The translations under genes and the position numbers were made by a program. Below are positions 18,280 through 29,223 of a DNA stretch of 64,000 nucleotides, piece by piece. Origin of the DNA: Tritrichomonas foetus (taxonomy: Eukaryota; Parabasalia; Tritrichomonadida; Tritrichomonadidae); assembly GCA_001839685.1 (NCBI GenBank), contig MLAK01000533.1:1-64000 (forward strand), given 5' to 3'. Each line of letters starts with the position of its first letter. Position 1 is the stretch's first letter. The notes below the pieces were generated by a model. The model saw only the letters and a list, made by a program, of their open reading frames with translations. It made no database searches and had not been told where the DNA came from.

Positions 18280-19550
18280 AGTATAAATATCTTACCTCCA
18301 CCATATTTTAAACTTTTTCGGGTTTTAATTCATCATTTTTTTTCGTAAGGTCAATTAATTTACCATTCTGGGCTATTTTCGTTAAAACCAATCAAATAAA
18401 ATTGAATAGGCTAAATGATTTTGAATAGTTGTGAAAATTCAATCAGAGCAAGATTTTTCGAGATTTCTTTTAAATTGATCCAAAAATATAAACAGGAAAG
18501 GTTCTAAATATCGGCTGGATAAAAATTTCTTGAATTTTCACTTAAAAATAATTCTGAGGAAAAATATGAGATATCGATTTCTGAGATGATTCTCCATGAA
18601 GAAGATATATTAACATATCAAGATTTATAAGTGTTCATTGAAAGTAGGAATATTATTTGCAAATAATATATAATTAAAGGCTCTTTGTCATATTTAATTC
18701 ATAGATATTAAGAATCACTAGTTAGCATATCCATATAATGCACATTAAGATCTTTAACTCAATAATAATTCTTGATTTTTATTAATAATATTAATCAAAA
18801 CATAAAGCATTGCTCTAAAATTGGAATAAACCATGCAAATAACATCAGAGGAATGATGGATCATTAATTTCATGGTTTCATCAAATTGATATATTTTATT
18901 CTGATTTCGCCATTTTTTTAATCCATTTTTTTTGAAATACTTAGTATCCTGCAAATCATGCCCAAAAATGATCTTTTATTTGTCAATAATCTTTTCAGTG
19001 AAAGAAATTCTCATCAGATTATTCAAATTCAAAAGACGAAAATCGTATTATTTCAAAATTCAAACAAATTTTATTTTTTTCATTGAAATTTATTTTATCT
19101 GAATAAATTCTGTGAATGTATTGAGAAAAAATTTTTAGGTAATAAATTCTGTGAACGTAGGACCTACATTGTAGGGACTTTAAATTAATCAGAAACTCCC
19201 AATCACTTATACAAATAAATTCTTCCACTATTAGAATTTCTGAATAGCAATTTAAAATGATTGAACTGGATTATTAATTTTGAACCTGATTTATATTCAA
19301 ATTTTTTTATTTGGCTCTGAAATCATCATTATTTTTTAAATCGATTTAACTTTTGAATGGGATTAATTCGTCAAAAAACCAAAATGAACCCTTTCTACTG
19401 TGATATCAGATATTGGCAATATTGTCAAGAAAGATTGCCTCATTATTTGTTTTGATCGATTCGCCTTTTTGAGAAAATGATTTCTTCAATTTTTTTTATA
19501 TTCAACTTTTCGAATCGAAATCATATCATTCACAATTTTTTTCTTTATAT
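18280..19550. other. AT-rich spacer before TIR element copy 1
   Basis: No coding or RNA signal is seen. A short direct repeat (ATAAATTCTGTGAAYGTA) occurs near 19104 and 19141. The last eight bases (CTTTATAT) are the left target duplication of the element that follows. Confidence 0.5.
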
Positions 19551-20645
19551 AGATGTATACAAACTAACTAGCTCTAGATGTAGAAGACTATTGAGAGATC
19601 TAAATGAATAATTGTTGATATTATTGTCATCTAAAAATTATTTAATTGTAATCCTATTAATAATATATAAATATTATAATTTAAAAATCAAGATACAGAG
19701 AAAACCAAATCCAAAAAAAAATTGGGAGAAAAAAATAAACCCAACAGAAATTTCTGAGAATTATTGAGATAGAAAGTGATTTTATAGCATTAATATCTTG
19801 ATTATTTCTTATCATAAATCGTGCTTTTTATTATCATATGACCCTCCATCGAAAATTATAATGTTTTCCAAAATACAAAAATGAAGTATAAAAAAAATAT
19901 TAATAATTTTGATATAAATAAAAAAAATTTAGGCATCAATGAGAAGATTACGAATGTTTTGCCATCTAAATGGCGAGTCATCAGAAAATTCACTTGGCAT
20001 CGAGTCTGGAAAAAAACATATTGGATTCCATTTTTCTTGATTTGGTCTTTCAATCGTTGTATCTGTATCCCTGCTTGAGAATGTGCTGTTGAGGACTGCC
20101 AGTCTATTTTCTTCATATACTAAAATTTTATGACAGAAAAGATTTCAATACATTCATATCTGTCAAATGGAAATTGAATTAATTAAACATCACTGAGTTA
20201 AAACTATCAAAATTTTCGCGATTTTTAATAAAAAATCGATAGAGGAAGTGTAAATAGAATTATGGGAAGCAGTATTATAATCTTTGTGATTCTTGGAAAA
20301 AAAGCTTCTCACAATTTTTTTTAGGCTTTCTCCAAAATCGCTCTTTTTTCGGTTTAATTGTTGCAAAATTTCAAAACTATGAATAAATATGGCTCATAAC
20401 TATAAAAAATAGATTTAACAATTGACTGAAAGCTGTTCACCCGAAAACTGAAACAATAGCTTCTTCAGAATCATTTTCGAAATATTTTTGAATTCGGCCA
20501 TTTGCGAAGTTTGCGATAAGGGAAATTTTCGTCATTCTTTTAGCTATTTGGGTTTTGATTTTTGACTGATGGTATTAAGTAATACTGATGATAAGGATCA
20601 TTTTAGTGATTTCGTACGTTAAGACTATTTGGTTTGTATACATCT
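19551..20645 (-). mobile_element. TIR DNA element, copy 1 (1095 bp, internally deleted)
   Basis: The element begins AGATGTATACAAACTAACTAG and ends with the inverted match of AGATGTATACAAACCAAATAG, giving ~21-bp terminal inverted repeats with two mismatches. It is flanked on both sides by CTTTATAT (19543-19550 and 20646-20653), a perfect 8-bp target-site duplication. It is near-identical, in opposite orientation, to the element at 35806-37063 but lacks 163 bp. The deletion junction shows GAAA microhomology and removes 54 codons of the internal ORF in frame, leaving 86 codons at 19856-20116 on the minus strand. No transposase is recognised, so it is probably non-autonomous. An 8-bp duplication suits hAT, P or Merlin-like groups; none is proven. 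Confidence 0.85.
19856..20116 (-). pseudogene. element-internal ORF, deleted version (86 codons)
   Basis: This is the counterpart of the 140-codon ORF in copy 2. It shares the start (MKKIDWQSSTAHSQAG) and the whole C-terminal half but lacks the central 54 codons. The remaining tail is hydrophobic and AT-driven. It is unlikely to be functional. Confidence 0.5.
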
Positions 20646-20892
20646 CTTTATATCTGAATTTTTGAACCAAAACATTTTCGAACTTATTTCGACTAGTCTT
20701 TTCTTTTATTTAAATTATCTACTTTTCGAATTAATATTATTTTTTTATTATTACCCCAGAAGATTTCATTTTGAAATTATTGAGATCACGAGGAGTAAAT
20801 TGAAGTCAACTGTGAAATTTCTGTTCAAACTTTTTCAATATTCTCATTTCTTTTTCTTTACTAGTTTCTAACTTTTTGTTAATAGTATATCC

Positions 20893-22218
20893 ATGCATTC
20901 CAGAGAATTGAGTTTGATGAGTTGTGAAATGGCTGAGCCAAGGAAATCAGATCATATTGATCAACATCTGCAAACTTACACAGAATCGATTTGTCATCTC
21001 AAACAAGAAATTGAAGCGTTGTCAATGAATAAAAATAAGTTTTTAATTTATATTAATCAATATGAACATGATATTCAACAAATCAGAGAGATACTCAATC
21101 ATTATTCACAAATACTTGGACATGTCTCAGCCCAACAGGATATTGAAAAAGTAAAAAACGATAATAGATCTATCGCAAATGACAACTATTCATTTATTGT
21201 TAATGATGATGAAGTAGCTCAAATGACGCTTACAAATCTTCCATATAATATTATGCCCGAAATAAAATTTCAAAACGGTTTTGTGTCACAGCGATTCGCT
21301 ATTAAAACAAACGGAGTTATTTGCTCTGTCCAGCATGATCCGTCAGGCGAAAATATCGCATTTTCTGATGGAAATATGGTCAATGTGATTTCTTCCAAAA
21401 CAGGAGAATTACAATATTCGCTTGATTTGCCTAAATCTTATTCAAGAAATGATCCACATACCAGAATTATACGATTTTCAAATAATGGCTTATATATAGC
21501 TTCAAGTGCAATGATTTCAGCCATTGCCGTTTATTCCACAAAAAGCAGGAAAATTTTAGGTGTTCTTGAAGGCCATCAGAAAACGGTATCTTCATTTATA
21601 TTTCTGAAAAAATCTGAAACGCTAATAAGTGGCGGATACGACGGGAAACTCTGTTTTTGGGATATAATTCATTTAAAATTAATTAAAGAAATACAACATG
21701 GTGAAAATAACACAAGTAGTTATAATAAAAGTGGCGCCATAGTTTCAATATCAACAGATGAAGACGAAAAAATGGTAACAGTCGGCTTTTTGAATGGCTC
21801 TGTTGGAATTTATGAGTCATCATTTACTCAGCCAATGAATATTTTCATCGCTCATTCAGATTTTTTAATGTCGCTGAAAATAATCACAAAAGACCTCATG
21901 ATTTTAACAACATCACAAGACAAAACCGTAAAGCTATGGACAATGAAAGGTATTGCTTCATGTAAAAATGTTTTGCATGAGCATTCTGATATTGTTTTAT
22001 CAAGTTGTATAGATAACAACCAGAAGTTTCTCATCACTGGCTCCAAAGATGAAACAATAAAAGGATGGAAACTTGCTACAGGAGAATTACTATTTTCACT
22101 TGAGTGTCAGAAAAACTCAATTTTTGATCTTGATCATCATCCGACCGATAAAAGTTTTGTTTCTTGTTCTGGAGATGGAACTGTCATAGTTTGGGATTAT
22201 GAATTACCTGAGCTTTAA
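20893..22218 (+). CDS. Tup1-like WD40 protein with N-terminal coiled coil
   Basis: This 441-residue protein has an N-terminal helical coiled coil (about 20-80), a short linker, then seven WD40 repeats (about 130-441). The order and spacing of the blades match Tup1/TLE-type corepressors: N-G-V-I-C-S-V in blade one, V-L-E-G-H-Q-x-x-V in blade three, and S-D-I-V-L-S followed by ITGSKDETIKGW in blade six. Tup1 proteins tetramerise through the N-terminus and repress transcription with partner DNA-binding proteins. Here the coiled coil is shorter than in yeast Tup1, and the role is inferred. The start could be ATG 20893 or a later Met (residue 9 or 13). The gene begins 240 bases after the target duplication of TIR element copy 1, so that insertion may lie in its promoter region. 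Confidence 0.6.
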   Translation: MHSRELSLMSCEMAEPRKSDHIDQHLQTYTESICHLKQEIEALSMNKNKFLIYINQYEHDIQQIREILNHYSQILGHVSAQQDIEKVKNDNRSIANDNYSFIVNDDEVAQMTLTNLPYNIMPEIKFQNGFVSQRFAIKTNGVICSVQHDPSGENIAFSDGNMVNVISSKTGELQYSLDLPKSYSRNDPHTRIIRFSNNGLYIASSAMISAIAVYSTKSRKILGVLEGHQKTVSSFIFLKKSETLISGGYDGKLCFWDIIHLKLIKEIQHGENNTSSYNKSGAIVSISTDEDEKMVTVGFLNGSVGIYESSFTQPMNIFIAHSDFLMSLKIITKDLMILTTSQDKTVKLWTMKGIASCKNVLHEHSDIVLSSCIDNNQKFLITGSKDETIKGWKLATGELLFSLECQKNSIFDLDHHPTDKSFVSCSGDGTVIVWDYELPEL

Positions 22219-23312
22219 AAAGACTATAGAATAGGAATTTTCAATCTATAATCCAACAGTTTAGATCTTCCAATTGTTTGTAAAATATTATATTACTGTT
22301 TGTTTATTGTATGTAAATATATATATACTATCATATTTGTTTCTATTTTTTCTGTTTTTATTGAATAAATTATTTTTCAAGTTGAATTCACATTATAATA
22401 TTCAGAATTAGTTTTCTTTTTACATGATGTCAATATAGAAATTGTCTTCTTTTAGTGCATGTAATGAAAATATACTAGTTATTCAGCTCATTTTATCGGA
22501 TTTATGAATTTAAATTATTCTTTTTTCCTAATTTTTCGAGAAATCCAACGATTTTAAACTTATTGAACAATAAAAATGTTATATATGATGGATATTCAAG
22601 TGATTCTAAAATCTAAATCGCAAAAAAACACTAAATGAGAAAACTGACATTTCTGAAATCGTTTGTTTTAGAAATATTTTGACTATTAATCATTAGAGAA
22701 CTATTAATAACTATATAGAAATGGTTTCCATGAAGTTGCAAGTAGTTTATTTGAATCAGTACAGAAATATCTATGCATTTTCGTCATTTTTTGTTTTATT
22801 CAATTTTGAGAATAAATTTTATATTATCGAAGCATAATTGACCTGAGTTTACAACTGATTGGTTTCTGGTTGTTTTTTTCAATATGGGGTTTCAAATATT
22901 TGAAGATATTTGAACTTATTTGAATATTTGAATAGTATGACAATTATCTTTATGGTTGTTCAACAATTTTTAGAACCATTTCAGAGAGAGGGGATAGAAT
23001 AATTATGATGTTTCAATTAATCAGTCATAGTTGATGATGAATCTGCATTATTTCTATCCTACAAAAAAATTAACCTTATTCAACTTCAAATTTCAACTAA
23101 TGCCAAAATGTAGTGAGAATATGCTAATAATATCTCTCCCAAAGATGTGGATTGAAGAGAAATTTGAAAGAAAACGAACTTATCGTCGATCATATACATT
23201 TATTTTTCAATGAATTGCCCTATCAAAATTAAATTAAATTAACCCTTCAAATTTACAATTCAAAGGATTTTTGTTTTCCTTCTCAATTTCCAATTCACAT
23301 ATTTTATAGAGT
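22219..23312. other. AT-rich spacer
   Basis: No gene, repeat array or terminal inverted repeat is recognised between the Tup1-like and SLC35F-like genes. The only signal is the Inr-like site at its right end. Confidence 0.45.
23295..23299 (+). promoter_or_regulatory. Inr-like initiator of the SLC35F-like gene
   Basis: TCACA, with presumed +1 at 23297, lies 16 bases before the ATG at 23313. Confidence 0.5.
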
Positions 23313-24368
23313 ATGGACATTCTTGCACCTTTGAAGAGGCTTCTTCAAAAGAAGTGGGCAGTTCTTATCGCATGGCAAGTCATTTCATTATTCCTGTGTC
23401 TCGGTGCAACAATTTGTAGCTTTATCGCAACTTATTATGCTACAACGATCCCGTTGATGATGATGGCCATTGGCTACACACTTCTTCTCTGCATTTCCTG
23501 CTGGCGGGTTCCAAAAACTGAAATCGCATTTTGGCGATATTCAATTGTTGCAATTTTACTCGTTGCTGGTGACTACACAGGTATTCAAGCCTATAACATG
23601 ACTTCACTTGCGTCTGCACTTTTATTTGTAACAACAGTCAGCTTCTGGACTGCTCCTGTCGCATGGGTGATATTGAAGCGAAAGATCACCGTTGTTCAAT
23701 TCTTCGCAATTTTGCTTGGAATGTGCGGATCAGTTATGGTGTTTATTGCGGATGGTACAGAGGGTAACAGGTGGGTTGGAAATATTCTCGCATTGATATC
23801 TGCCATCACTTATGCAATTGGAACAGTTTTGCAAGAACTTCTTGTTCATTGTGACTCCATTCATATTTATTTATTCAGAGTCGCTTTAACAGCATCTCCA
23901 ATTTCCATTATTTTGACAAGCTCACTTGAATGGAAAACAATGCGCGACTTCGAATGGACTTGGCAATCGGTTTTAATGACACTTTCTTACAGTGTTATTC
24001 TTGTCATCTACTATTGTGCTTCACCTTTTGTGATGCAATTTTCAGATGCTACAACAATGAATCTTTCAATGCTTACATCAAACTTCTACTCTTTAGCAAT
24101 TTCGATTCTTGCTTTTGGTCAAAAGGCATCATGGCTCTACCTTGTTGGATTCTTCTGCATTCCTATCGCCATCGCTCTCTTCACCGTGTTTGCTCCAAAG
24201 CCACCAGAAGCCAAAAAAGGAGAATCATATGAATCATCAGATATTGAAAACAAAGATCAGACATATGATCAAAGTGATATTAACTCAGTAAAAAATTCTA
24301 GCTCATCCGATTCTACATCGGAAGCTCCAAATACTGAATCATCAACAACTCGATCCACATCAGCTTAA
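23313..24368 (+). CDS. SLC35F1/F2-like solute carrier (DMT superfamily)
   Basis: This 351-residue protein has about ten hydrophobic helices spanning residues 15-295, then a hydrophilic S/T/D-rich tail. It matches the SLC35F1/F2/F6 group of the drug/metabolite transporter superfamily. Seen features include the AGDYTGIQAYNMTSLASALL segment in helices 3-4 (family form: D-x-x-A-N-x-x-x-x-x-A-Y-x-x-T-x-x-x-S-x-x-x-L), the T-A-P-V-A-W-V-I-L-K-R-K segment and a G-x-x-G-S-V-M-V-F-I-A-D helix end. Relatives carry nucleotide sugars, nucleobase analogues or unknown solutes across Golgi or plasma membranes. The substrate is not predictable. The stop is in TAAA context. Confidence 0.8.
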   Translation: MDILAPLKRLLQKKWAVLIAWQVISLFLCLGATICSFIATYYATTIPLMMMAIGYTLLLCISCWRVPKTEIAFWRYSIVAILLVAGDYTGIQAYNMTSLASALLFVTTVSFWTAPVAWVILKRKITVVQFFAILLGMCGSVMVFIADGTEGNRWVGNILALISAITYAIGTVLQELLVHCDSIHIYLFRVALTASPISIILTSSLEWKTMRDFEWTWQSVLMTLSYSVILVIYYCASPFVMQFSDATTMNLSMLTSNFYSLAISILAFGQKASWLYLVGFFCIPIAIALFTVFAPKPPEAKKGESYESSDIENKDQTYDQSDINSVKNSSSSDSTSEAPNTESSTTRSTSA

Positions 24369-24812
24369 AAACTTTTTATTTAGTATGAAGATCAGATTTA
24401 CCATTTTGGAAATGAATTACCGTTTTATTTAAAAAATCTCTGAGACCAAAAACAAGACAAGATTTTTTTGTATTTCATATTATTCATTTCTACAAGGCTT
24501 TGATCTTAAAAATACATCCCGTTAATTCATCTTGGGTTGACTATTTGTTTGAAATTAATTGATTTATTTTTATAATGTTGGTTTTAAAAAATTAGATAAA
24601 AATGATATTTTCATACATAAATAGTTTATTAATAGCTAAAAATTCCATGATGATCAAACAAGTATTATATAATACTTTATAACCATATCGATGGATATAC
24701 CAGAATTGGAAGTAAATATGGCAAATTAGTGAACTATTCTAGAATCGAAGTTATTCACCTTAATCTGATAACTAAAAATCTCATGAGCAGAATAGAAAAT
24801 ATTACAATCAGA
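24369..24812. other. convergent 3' spacer
   Basis: AT-rich DNA between two gene ends; nothing is recognised. Confidence 0.45.
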
Positions 24813-26432
24813 TTAATCACTAAGGAAATCATCAACTAAAACATCAACAATACTATCATCACTTTTCAAATCATTTTCATTTTTGTTTTCATTCTCTCCA
24901 TCATTTTTTGTTTCCTTTTTATTTTCTTTTTCGATGTCGTTTATGTCGTTGCCTTCAGCATCTTTGTTAGAATTCAATTCTTCCAAAAACACTTCTTCAC
25001 TTTTTTCAGTTTCAAAAAATCCTGAATCACTATTTGTTATTTTTATTTCTCCTTCTTTTTCATCATTTTGTTGTTTTTCATTTTCGTTTTCATTATCTTG
25101 TTTTTCGTTTTCGTTTTCATTATCTTGTTNNNNNNNNNNNNNNNNNNNNNNNNNNNNNNNNNNNNNNNNNNNNNNNNNNNNNNNNNNNNNNNNNNNNNNN
25201 NNNNNNNNNTTTTCGTTTTCATTATCTTGTTTTTCGTTTTCATTTTCGTTATCTTGTTTTTCTTTTTCATTTTCATTATCTTGTTTATCGTTTTCATTAT
25301 CTTGCTTTTCATTTTCATTATCTTGTTTATCGTTTTCTTTATCATCAGCTTCTTCTTCCTCTTCTTCTTCACTTTTTCCATTTTTGTCTTTCTTTGCTTC
25401 CTCCTCAAGGTCTTTAAAGTCTCCAACGATATCCTCTGGTTGTTGCATCGTTAATATTACATTGAAAGGTAAATTAACATTATTTTCAACTGTATTCAGT
25501 TCATCATTAAAACTAATAATTGAATTCTTCAATTTCATAATTTTATTATCAAATTCAATTGCTGCCTTCAAAGCCTGCGAAATTGAAGCACAAATTGAAA
25601 TCACTTCTCCTTTAACTACAACAATATCATTCATTGTAAATGTGTTTGCTGGCATTGTATATTCAAATAATTGTGTGGTTAAAGTAGCACAATTGTGAAC
25701 CTGCCTTTCAAAATAATCAATATCAAAATCATTGAATCTTTTCGATTTTGGTTTATCGAGTTCTTCAGTGACGATTTCTTTAACAAATAAACAATTCGAA
25801 CAAAGTCTGCGAACTATCTGACTCGTTATTTCGGTTCGTCCAGTATCACTTAAAATTAAAGTTGATATTGTTGTCAAATTTCGAAATAATTTTGCAAAAT
25901 CATTATTGATGCGTGATATGTGAGGTGAAATACCAGCATCAGATATTCGATTAGCTCTCTCAATGAAATCTACCCATTCTGTCATTAAGGTTTTTCCAGA
26001 TTGAAAAGCAGGAGATGACTTTGTTAATGACTTAATAAAATTGTGTGGATTTACAGAATTATATATAATCGTTATCTGTCGAGTGAAGCATTCGAACGCG
26101 GTCTGGAAACGTGAAAACTGTCGTGAAAATTCGCAATCGATTAAATTGACTGGTAAATTAAACATAAATTCGTGATATGATTCTTTCAATATATAATAAA
26201 AATTAATCATTCCTTTTGTTTGGTTTATGGCAAAGCGCGAATTCATTGAATTTCTGATTTTATTATTTGACGATGCACGTGAAATTGGCGGAATTCGGGT
26301 GGTTTCGTTTGTTTTATTGAAGGATCGACTCACTGCTTTTGGTTCATTATTTTTCCCTTTCTCTCGAATGAGAGAATGGGGTGTTTGATTTCTTTTTGTT
26401 GGTATATTTCGTATTCGAAAGCTGCGGTTCAT
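24813..26432 (-). CDS. helical protein with long acidic N/E/K/Q repeat tail, function unknown
   Basis: The frame encodes about 539 residues, of which ~27 are hidden by a run of N. An N-terminal basic, S/T/P-rich part (1-75) and a mainly helical part (about 75-350) are followed by a tail of repeated QDNENEK and QDNENENEK motifs. It ends with an acidic stretch. No known domain is recognised. The start is placed at 26432 because an Inr (TCATT) lies 12 bases upstream of that ATG. A farther ATG at 26459 would precede the presumed transcription start. The gap lies inside the repeats, so protein length is uncertain, although the frame continues on both sides. Confidence 0.65.
   Translation of the reverse strand: MNRSFRIRNIPTKRNQTPHSLIREKGKNNEPKAVSRSFNKTNETTRIPPISRASSNNKIRNSMNSRFAINQTKGMINFYYILKESYHEFMFNLPVNLIDCEFSRQFSRFQTAFECFTRQITIIYNSVNPHNFIKSLTKSSPAFQSGKTLMTEWVDFIERANRISDAGISPHISRINNDFAKLFRNLTTISTLILSDTGRTEITSQIVRRLCSNCLFVKEIVTEELDKPKSKRFNDFDIDYFERQVHNCATLTTQLFEYTMPANTFTMNDIVVVKGEVISICASISQALKAAIEFDNKIMKLKNSIISFNDELNTVENNVNLPFNVILTMQQPEDIVGDFKDLEEEAKKDKNGKSEEEEEEEADDKENDKQDNENEKQDNENDKQDNENEKEKQDNENENEKQDNENEXXXXXXXXXXXXXXXXXXXXXXXXXXXXQDNENENEKQDNENENEKQQNDEKEGEIKITNSDSGFFETEKSEEVFLEELNSNKDAEGNDINDIEKENKKETKNDGENENKNENDLKSDDSIVDVLVDDFLSD
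25063..25335. repeat. 21/27-bp coding tandem repeat (NENEK-type)
   Basis: Units encoding QDNENEK (21 bp) and QDNENENEK (27 bp) alternate across the acidic tail of the minus-strand gene. Sequence is strongly purine-skewed on the coding strand. An assembly gap sits within the array. Confidence 0.85.
25130..25209. other. assembly gap (80 N) inside the coding repeat
   Basis: Undetermined bases interrupt the repeat. The flanking frame is consistent at the stated gap length, but the real copy number may differ. Confidence 0.95.
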
Positions 26433-26824
26433 GTTAATCAAAATGATGTAATTGACCATATATTTTACCTTTTTAGGTCAAAAATCATCTTTCGTATGGA
26501 TTTTTCAATCATTGGCTTTATATTATTTAAAATCACTTTACACAATTGAATATGTCATATAATTCTTATTAGACTACAATTCCATGAATATTAATCCTTT
26601 TTTTGATTTGTAAAATTTAATTTCTACAATTTTCATCGAAGAATGAGATATTATTCATGATAATATGTATTTTAAACTAGAATAAGATGCATTTAATCAA
26701 AAGAATCGATAAATAAAATGAATATTCAAAGATAACCAAATATTCGGATTAGAGTATTTTCTATGCAATTTACAGTAATTTTTGAAGGAGTATTCAATAA
26801 ATTAAATAATTTATATTCACAAAA
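26433..26824. other. divergent promoter spacer
   Basis: This 392-bp AT-rich interval lies between divergently transcribed genes and must hold both promoters. Only the Inr-like sites are recognisable. Confidence 0.45.
26442..26446 (-). promoter_or_regulatory. Inr-like initiator of the acidic-repeat gene
   Basis: On the minus strand this reads TCATT, with +1 at 26444, 12 bases before the ATG at 26432. It decides the start codon of that gene. Confidence 0.5.
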
Positions 26825-26926
26825 ATGAGTTTTCATTCAATCATTCCTATACAAATCCATCATTTTTCTATGATTATAATTGCTCATTTTCACAAAAAAT
26901 CCTCAAATTTTCATAAAATTATTCTC

Positions 26927-26957
<31 letters not shown>

Positions 26958-28891
26958 TGTTTATGTTTTCGCTTGTCAGGTATGTGAAAGAAACAGCTAC
27001 TACGAGCAACAATAGTACGATTGACAAAATTCCAAAGGGGTTTAAACAACAGGCGCTAACTGATTTCACCTCCGTCGATAATTCTCAAGAATCGAATTTG
27101 ACGCACTTGCTGAAGTACGGAACTGTTTCTCAAAAAGAGTGGGTTATTCAAAAAGCAGCTGATTTGCCCCAGGACCAGCTTTTCGAGCCAGATTTTATTT
27201 CAAATTTGCTAATTCAATATAATACAACAGACTCAAAAATTGAACTTGCTTTGATCGATTTTATTTTGAAATTAAATGACGATTATATGAACAAAATGAC
27301 AGAATTAATCATTCATCAAGTAATTGAAAGATTTGAAAATAATTATGCTTCAGAATATCTGCTAGTTTTTCAAAAAATGTTCAACCACTTAACTGATGAT
27401 CAATTCAATCTTATTTTTAATTTAATTGATTCATCACTCAACAAAATGATGAAAGAAAAATTGGCAGCAATTTCACTTTTGTGTGTTTTGCCACCAAACA
27501 AGTTCCAAAAGAAAGGAATTTCAGAATATTTTGAAGAAATTATTAAATTATCTTCAAATTCGTCAATCCTATTACCTGAGACCATCACTTTTGCGTTCCA
27601 TTTTTCCAATTCACTTTCCGATGATACCCTTTTGGATTTTTTTCGTTCAGTTTTAACAGATTCTTCAATAAGTGATGAATGTGCACTTTTATTTCTTCAA
27701 TATAGCGATATCATATTAAGTAACCGATTTGTAAATATAAGATTTTATTTTATTCCACTTATTTCTAAGCTTGCTACATCTTCCAGTATTCGTGTTAGAA
27801 ATTGCTTAGCGGAATATGTGGGAAGTTCGCCAATTATTGTCCAAAATTGCGAAATTCCTGTCAAAAATGCAGTTTTATTTTTAGCGAGAGATTTTCAAAT
27901 TCCAGTTCGAATTTCTATTGTGAAAAATCTTCCAAACATATATAAATTTGCCAGTCAAACTCTAAAGAATCATGTCATCGATGTTTATTTATTTTTGATT
28001 GAAGATACAAAACCCGAAGTTCAATTGGAAGCTTTAAATTCTGATCAAATAAAAATGCTTTTAGAGTATGATATTCAAAAAATCACTGTTATTTTCAAAT
28101 TTATTACCAAACACATCAAAAGATGGCGAATTGTTGCACAATTTTTGAATTCTTTCTGTTCAATTTCTTTTGAATTATTAAAACCTTATATTGATGAATG
28201 TTTATCGATTTCGAACGATGCAATAGTTTTGAATCCTAACGCATTAATAAATCCTGTGATTCAGTTATATTCAACTCTTGTAAAGAATCACTATAATATT
28301 GAATACATTTTATCGCATTTGGTAAACTTTTATAAAAAAAGTAAAAGTTTTTGGTTAAGAAGGAATTTTATTTTGATTTCTTCAACCATACTTTTCGATG
28401 TGCCTGAAGAAATGATTTATAAATATTTAATCTCCTATGTTTATGAAATAATAAATGAGGAAATAAAAACTATCCAATATTGCTTTATGAAAGTTGCCGT
28501 TTTGAAATTTGTGGAATATTTTAACATGAAATCGAATCTTGGAATGCTTCAAGAATTGAAGGAGAAAGTTTTGATTTTTGAAAAGACTGATGATCCGTAT
28601 ATCAAAGAATTATACGATCCACATATGGGAATTATTATGGAAAAAATAAAAAATATTACAGAAACAACGAAAAGTGTTCTCGAAAAAGGGAAAAATTCTC
28701 ATGAAAAAGAAAATAATATGAAAAAATTGGGATTCAAAATGAGCTCACAAACAAAATCTACTGTGATAAAAGGTGTTTCAAAAAGCATAAATCATATTCG
28801 AACTATGCGAAAAAACCAAATAAAAACAATGATTACAATTCCAAAAGTGGCTGGAACAAATAAAGTCATAGGAAAAACTCCGAAAAAATAA
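26825..28891 (+). CDS. ARM/HEAT-repeat protein (PP2A A-subunit-like solenoid)
   Basis: Up to 688 residues. From about residue 60 to 620 the protein is a run of paired amphipathic helices of roughly 38-40 residues, the pattern of HEAT solenoids such as the PR65 scaffold of protein phosphatase 2A. Segments such as SSSIRVRNCLAEYVG, DFQIPVRISIVKNLPNIYK and DTKPEVQLEALNS show the inter-helix turn with D/P and V-R. The last ~70 residues are basic. The start is unclear: ATG 26825 has a nearby TCACA, but the first 45 codons are AT-driven and include a 28-base A run that would encode nine Lys. ATG 26963 (MFSLVRYVKETATTS) looks more natural. Binding partner unknown. Confidence 0.6.
26927..26954. repeat. 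A28 homopolymer
   Basis: Twenty-eight consecutive A bases lie eight bases before ATG 26963. The tract is either 5' leader or, if ATG 26825 is used, a poly-Lys codon run. Homopolymers of this length are also prone to sequencing error, which bears on the upstream frame. Confidence 0.9.
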
Positions 28892-29223
28892 ATATTTATA
28901 GACTGTGTGTAAATAAAGAATGTAAGTAACTCATTTTAAAATATTTTATTTTCACTTCACTCTCTCATGAACAAGGTGACAAAACAATTGTTATATTCAG
29001 ACTTTAATAAATTCATGTGCTTCATGCGATAAATAACATTTGTGAACAGTATACTCCTTGTATCTTTTGTGAATGCTACTGATTTTAATTAATTAGATCT
29101 AATCATTCAACTATATTTATAAAAAAACAATTCATTTAAATAAGAAAATTACAAATTCCGAAACAAGAAAAACTTTAAATAAAAAACTCTAATCAATACG
29201 ATAAAAAAGTCAAACATTCAAAA
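28892..29223. other. convergent 3' spacer
   Basis: AT-rich DNA between the ends of two convergent genes. The left gene's TAA stop sits in TAAA. Nothing else is recognised. Confidence 0.45.

Noticed and set aside
19856..20116. An independent host gene paralogous to 36336-36758
   Set aside because: Both frames lie entirely within the TIR elements and share their flanks up to the element ends, so they are parts of the mobile element.
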